The position numbers were made by a program, and so were the translations under genes. Below are positions 62,988 to 64,000 of a DNA stretch of 64,000 nucleotides, piece by piece. Below the pieces are notes generated by a model. The model was not told the origin of the DNA. It was given only the letters and a program-made list of their open reading frames with translations, and made no database searches. Within the stretch, counting starts at the first letter, position 1. The number at the start of each line of letters is the position of its first letter. Source of the DNA: Desulfovibrio sp. Fe33 (GTDB lineage: Bacteria > Desulfobacterota > Desulfovibrionia > Desulfovibrionales > Desulfovibrionaceae); the NCBI RefSeq assembly GCF_028532725.1, contig NZ_JAQKGU010000001.1, positions 1 to 64,000 of the forward strand. Direction: 5' to 3'.

Positions 62988-63373
62988 ATGAGGTGTTGCC
63001 GCCGTCTGCGGCCGGAGTTGTTCTCGCGGTTGAAGACCCGTGGGGCATGGCTGGCGATAAATATGGGCTCCGCCCCCTGGGGGCTTGCCCTGTTTATGAT
63101 CGCGACGATCCTTCCCTAAAAGCGCCTTTGGGTGGGGAATATTGCCTTTTCCGTGGGGTATTCCGGCGATTTAGCCGGTTGGGGGGAAGTTCTGTTGTCG
63201 ACAGGTGGAATGAAAGGCCGGGAGCGGTGTTGTGAATCGGTCGGGGTGTGGCCTGGGGAATTTGTTTTCCGGAGGACAGGGCGGGGTAGACCCTGTCCTC
63301 CGGGCTCCCTTGCGAATTGGATCGGAGGGAAGCCGCTAGTGTCGGCCAGCCTGTATGGGGGGATTGAGCAGGG
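62988..63373. other. Gene-free interval with one long inverted repeat
   Basis: About 385 bases between the integrase stub and the LrgB gene. No gene is supported. It holds an inverted repeat CCGGAGGACAGGG/CCCTGTCCTCCGG (63269-63281 with 63291-63303) with no T-run, and GC-rich sequence that may be the site of an old deletion. Confidence 0.6.
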
Positions 63374-64000
63374 CTAGCTCAGGGCGGCGAAGATGGTTGC
63401 GCCGAAGACGTTGAGCATCCCGACGAGAATCATGAGAAGACCGGCCACGGAGCCTTCTTCGGCCCCGATTTCGTGCGCCTTGGCCGTGCCTGCGGCGTGG
63501 GCGGCCACGCCGAGCATGGCCCCTCGCGACAGGGGGGATCGCAGGGGGAGGCGGGCGACCATGAACTCGCCGAGGATGGAGCCGAGCACGCCGGTGATGA
63601 CCACGAAGACGGCGGTCAGGTCGGCCGTGCCGCCGATGTCGCGGGAAACGTCCATGGCGAACGGGGTGCTGATGGACCGCGGCAGCAGGCTAAGGCGCAG
63701 CGCCCCGTCGATGCCGAGCAGGGAGGCGAAGGCCCAGCTTGTCAGGATGGCCGTGGCCGTGCCCACCAACATGCCCGCGCCGAGTATGGCCCAGTAGCGG
63801 CGTATCAGTTGCCGCTGCTCGTAAATGGGAACAGCGAAGGCCACGGTGGCCGGGCCGAGAAGCACGATGAGCCAGCCCGTGGAATGGTAGTAGTCGCGAT
63901 AGGGAACGTGCAACGCCAGTACGACGCCGATGACCAGCAACGGGGTCAGGGCCAGGGGCATCTGCCACCAGCGTCCCCATCGCCGATAGACGCGTTTGAC
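63374..64000 (-). CDS. LrgB/CidB-family membrane protein (5' end outside window)
   Basis: At least 208 residues; the frame stays open to the window edge (…VYRRWGRWWQMPLALTPLL). It shows the LrgB signature: LVLLGPATVAFAVPIYEQ, LLPRSISTPFAMDVSRDIGG, GAMLGVAAHAAGTAKAHEIG and a final VGMLNVFGATIF. The family forms inner-membrane channels linked to murein hydrolase export or glycolate/pyruvate efflux. A partner LrgA gene would lie beyond the window. Confidence 0.92.
   Translation of the reverse strand, partial: VKRVYRRWGRWWQMPLALTPLLVIGVVLALHVPYRDYYHSTGWLIVLLGPATVAFAVPIYEQRQLIRRYWAILGAGMLVGTATAILTSWAFASLLGIDGALRLSLLPRSISTPFAMDVSRDIGGTADLTAVFVVITGVLGSILGEFMVARLPLRSPLSRGAMLGVAAHAAGTAKAHEIGAEEGSVAGLLMILVGMLNVFGATIFAALS

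Overview
The window reads as a chromosomal segment of a GC-rich, Gram-negative, anaerobic deltaproteobacterium, most likely in the Desulfovibrionaceae. Evidence: Tol-Pal genes and lipoproteins (two membranes), a class I hydroxylamine reductase (Hcp) with the Cys spacing of strict anaerobes, many PAS/HD/HDOD signalling proteins, and GC-rich coding with strong AAGGAG-type ribosome sites. Species assignment is inference. Two stretches, about 53.6-55.5 kb and 59.5-62.7 kb, are visibly more AT-rich and look acquired.

Layout. 0-2 kb: end of tolQ, tolR and an unusual TonB/TolA-like protein fused to an apparently dead alpha/beta-hydrolase. 2-11 kb: a PAS histidine kinase with its NarL-type regulator, two tandem Hsp20 genes, and an RND efflux pair. 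11-21.4 kb (mainly minus strand): a U32 hydroxylase-type protein, a PHP phosphoesterase, a Trm112-like protein, then a probable seven-gene transcription unit murJ, tRNA methyltransferase, C_GCAxxG protein, and four overlapping genes that encode a SPLIT Rad50/SbcC-type ATPase around a complete Mre11/SbcD-type nuclease. This split module is the most unusual system in the window. mutM lies just upstream of murJ. 21.7-26 kb: envelope and housekeeping genes (ChaN-like lipoprotein, cyclase, Dus).

26.3-27.5 kb: an isolated phage major capsid gene plus a small companion with its own terminator and no other phage genes. 27.6-36.9 kb: MBL hydrolase, secreted nuclease, iron alcohol dehydrogenase with a kinase, a large hybrid kinase with a degenerate Hpt, and hcp preceded by a CRP/FNR-like palindrome. 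37-48 kb: five HD/HD-GYP/HDOD/EAL signalling proteins mixed with murI, a periplasmic binding protein, an MltD-type transglycosylase and rlmB. 48-53 kb: ilvH-ptb-buk operon, an SLC13 permease and a universal stress protein.

53.2-55.7 kb: a repeat-flanked remnant region with an orphan RHS C-terminal tip carrying a MuF-like Cys/His motif and a putative exported partner. 55.8-59.1 kb: a Crp/Fnr regulator next to a perfect FNR box, divergent from a zinc-ribbon protein and a BASS-type transporter; then a PaaK-type ligase. 59.3-62.99 kb: tRNA-Lys and tRNA-Glu followed by a small AT-rich island with an AvcD-type anti-phage dCTP deaminase, a small unknown gene, a RhuM-family gene and the C-terminal stub of a tyrosine integrase. 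The window ends in a partial LrgB gene. A family of intergenic palindromic repeats recurs at about 11.1, 21.6, 53.3, 55.6 and 57.7 kb.
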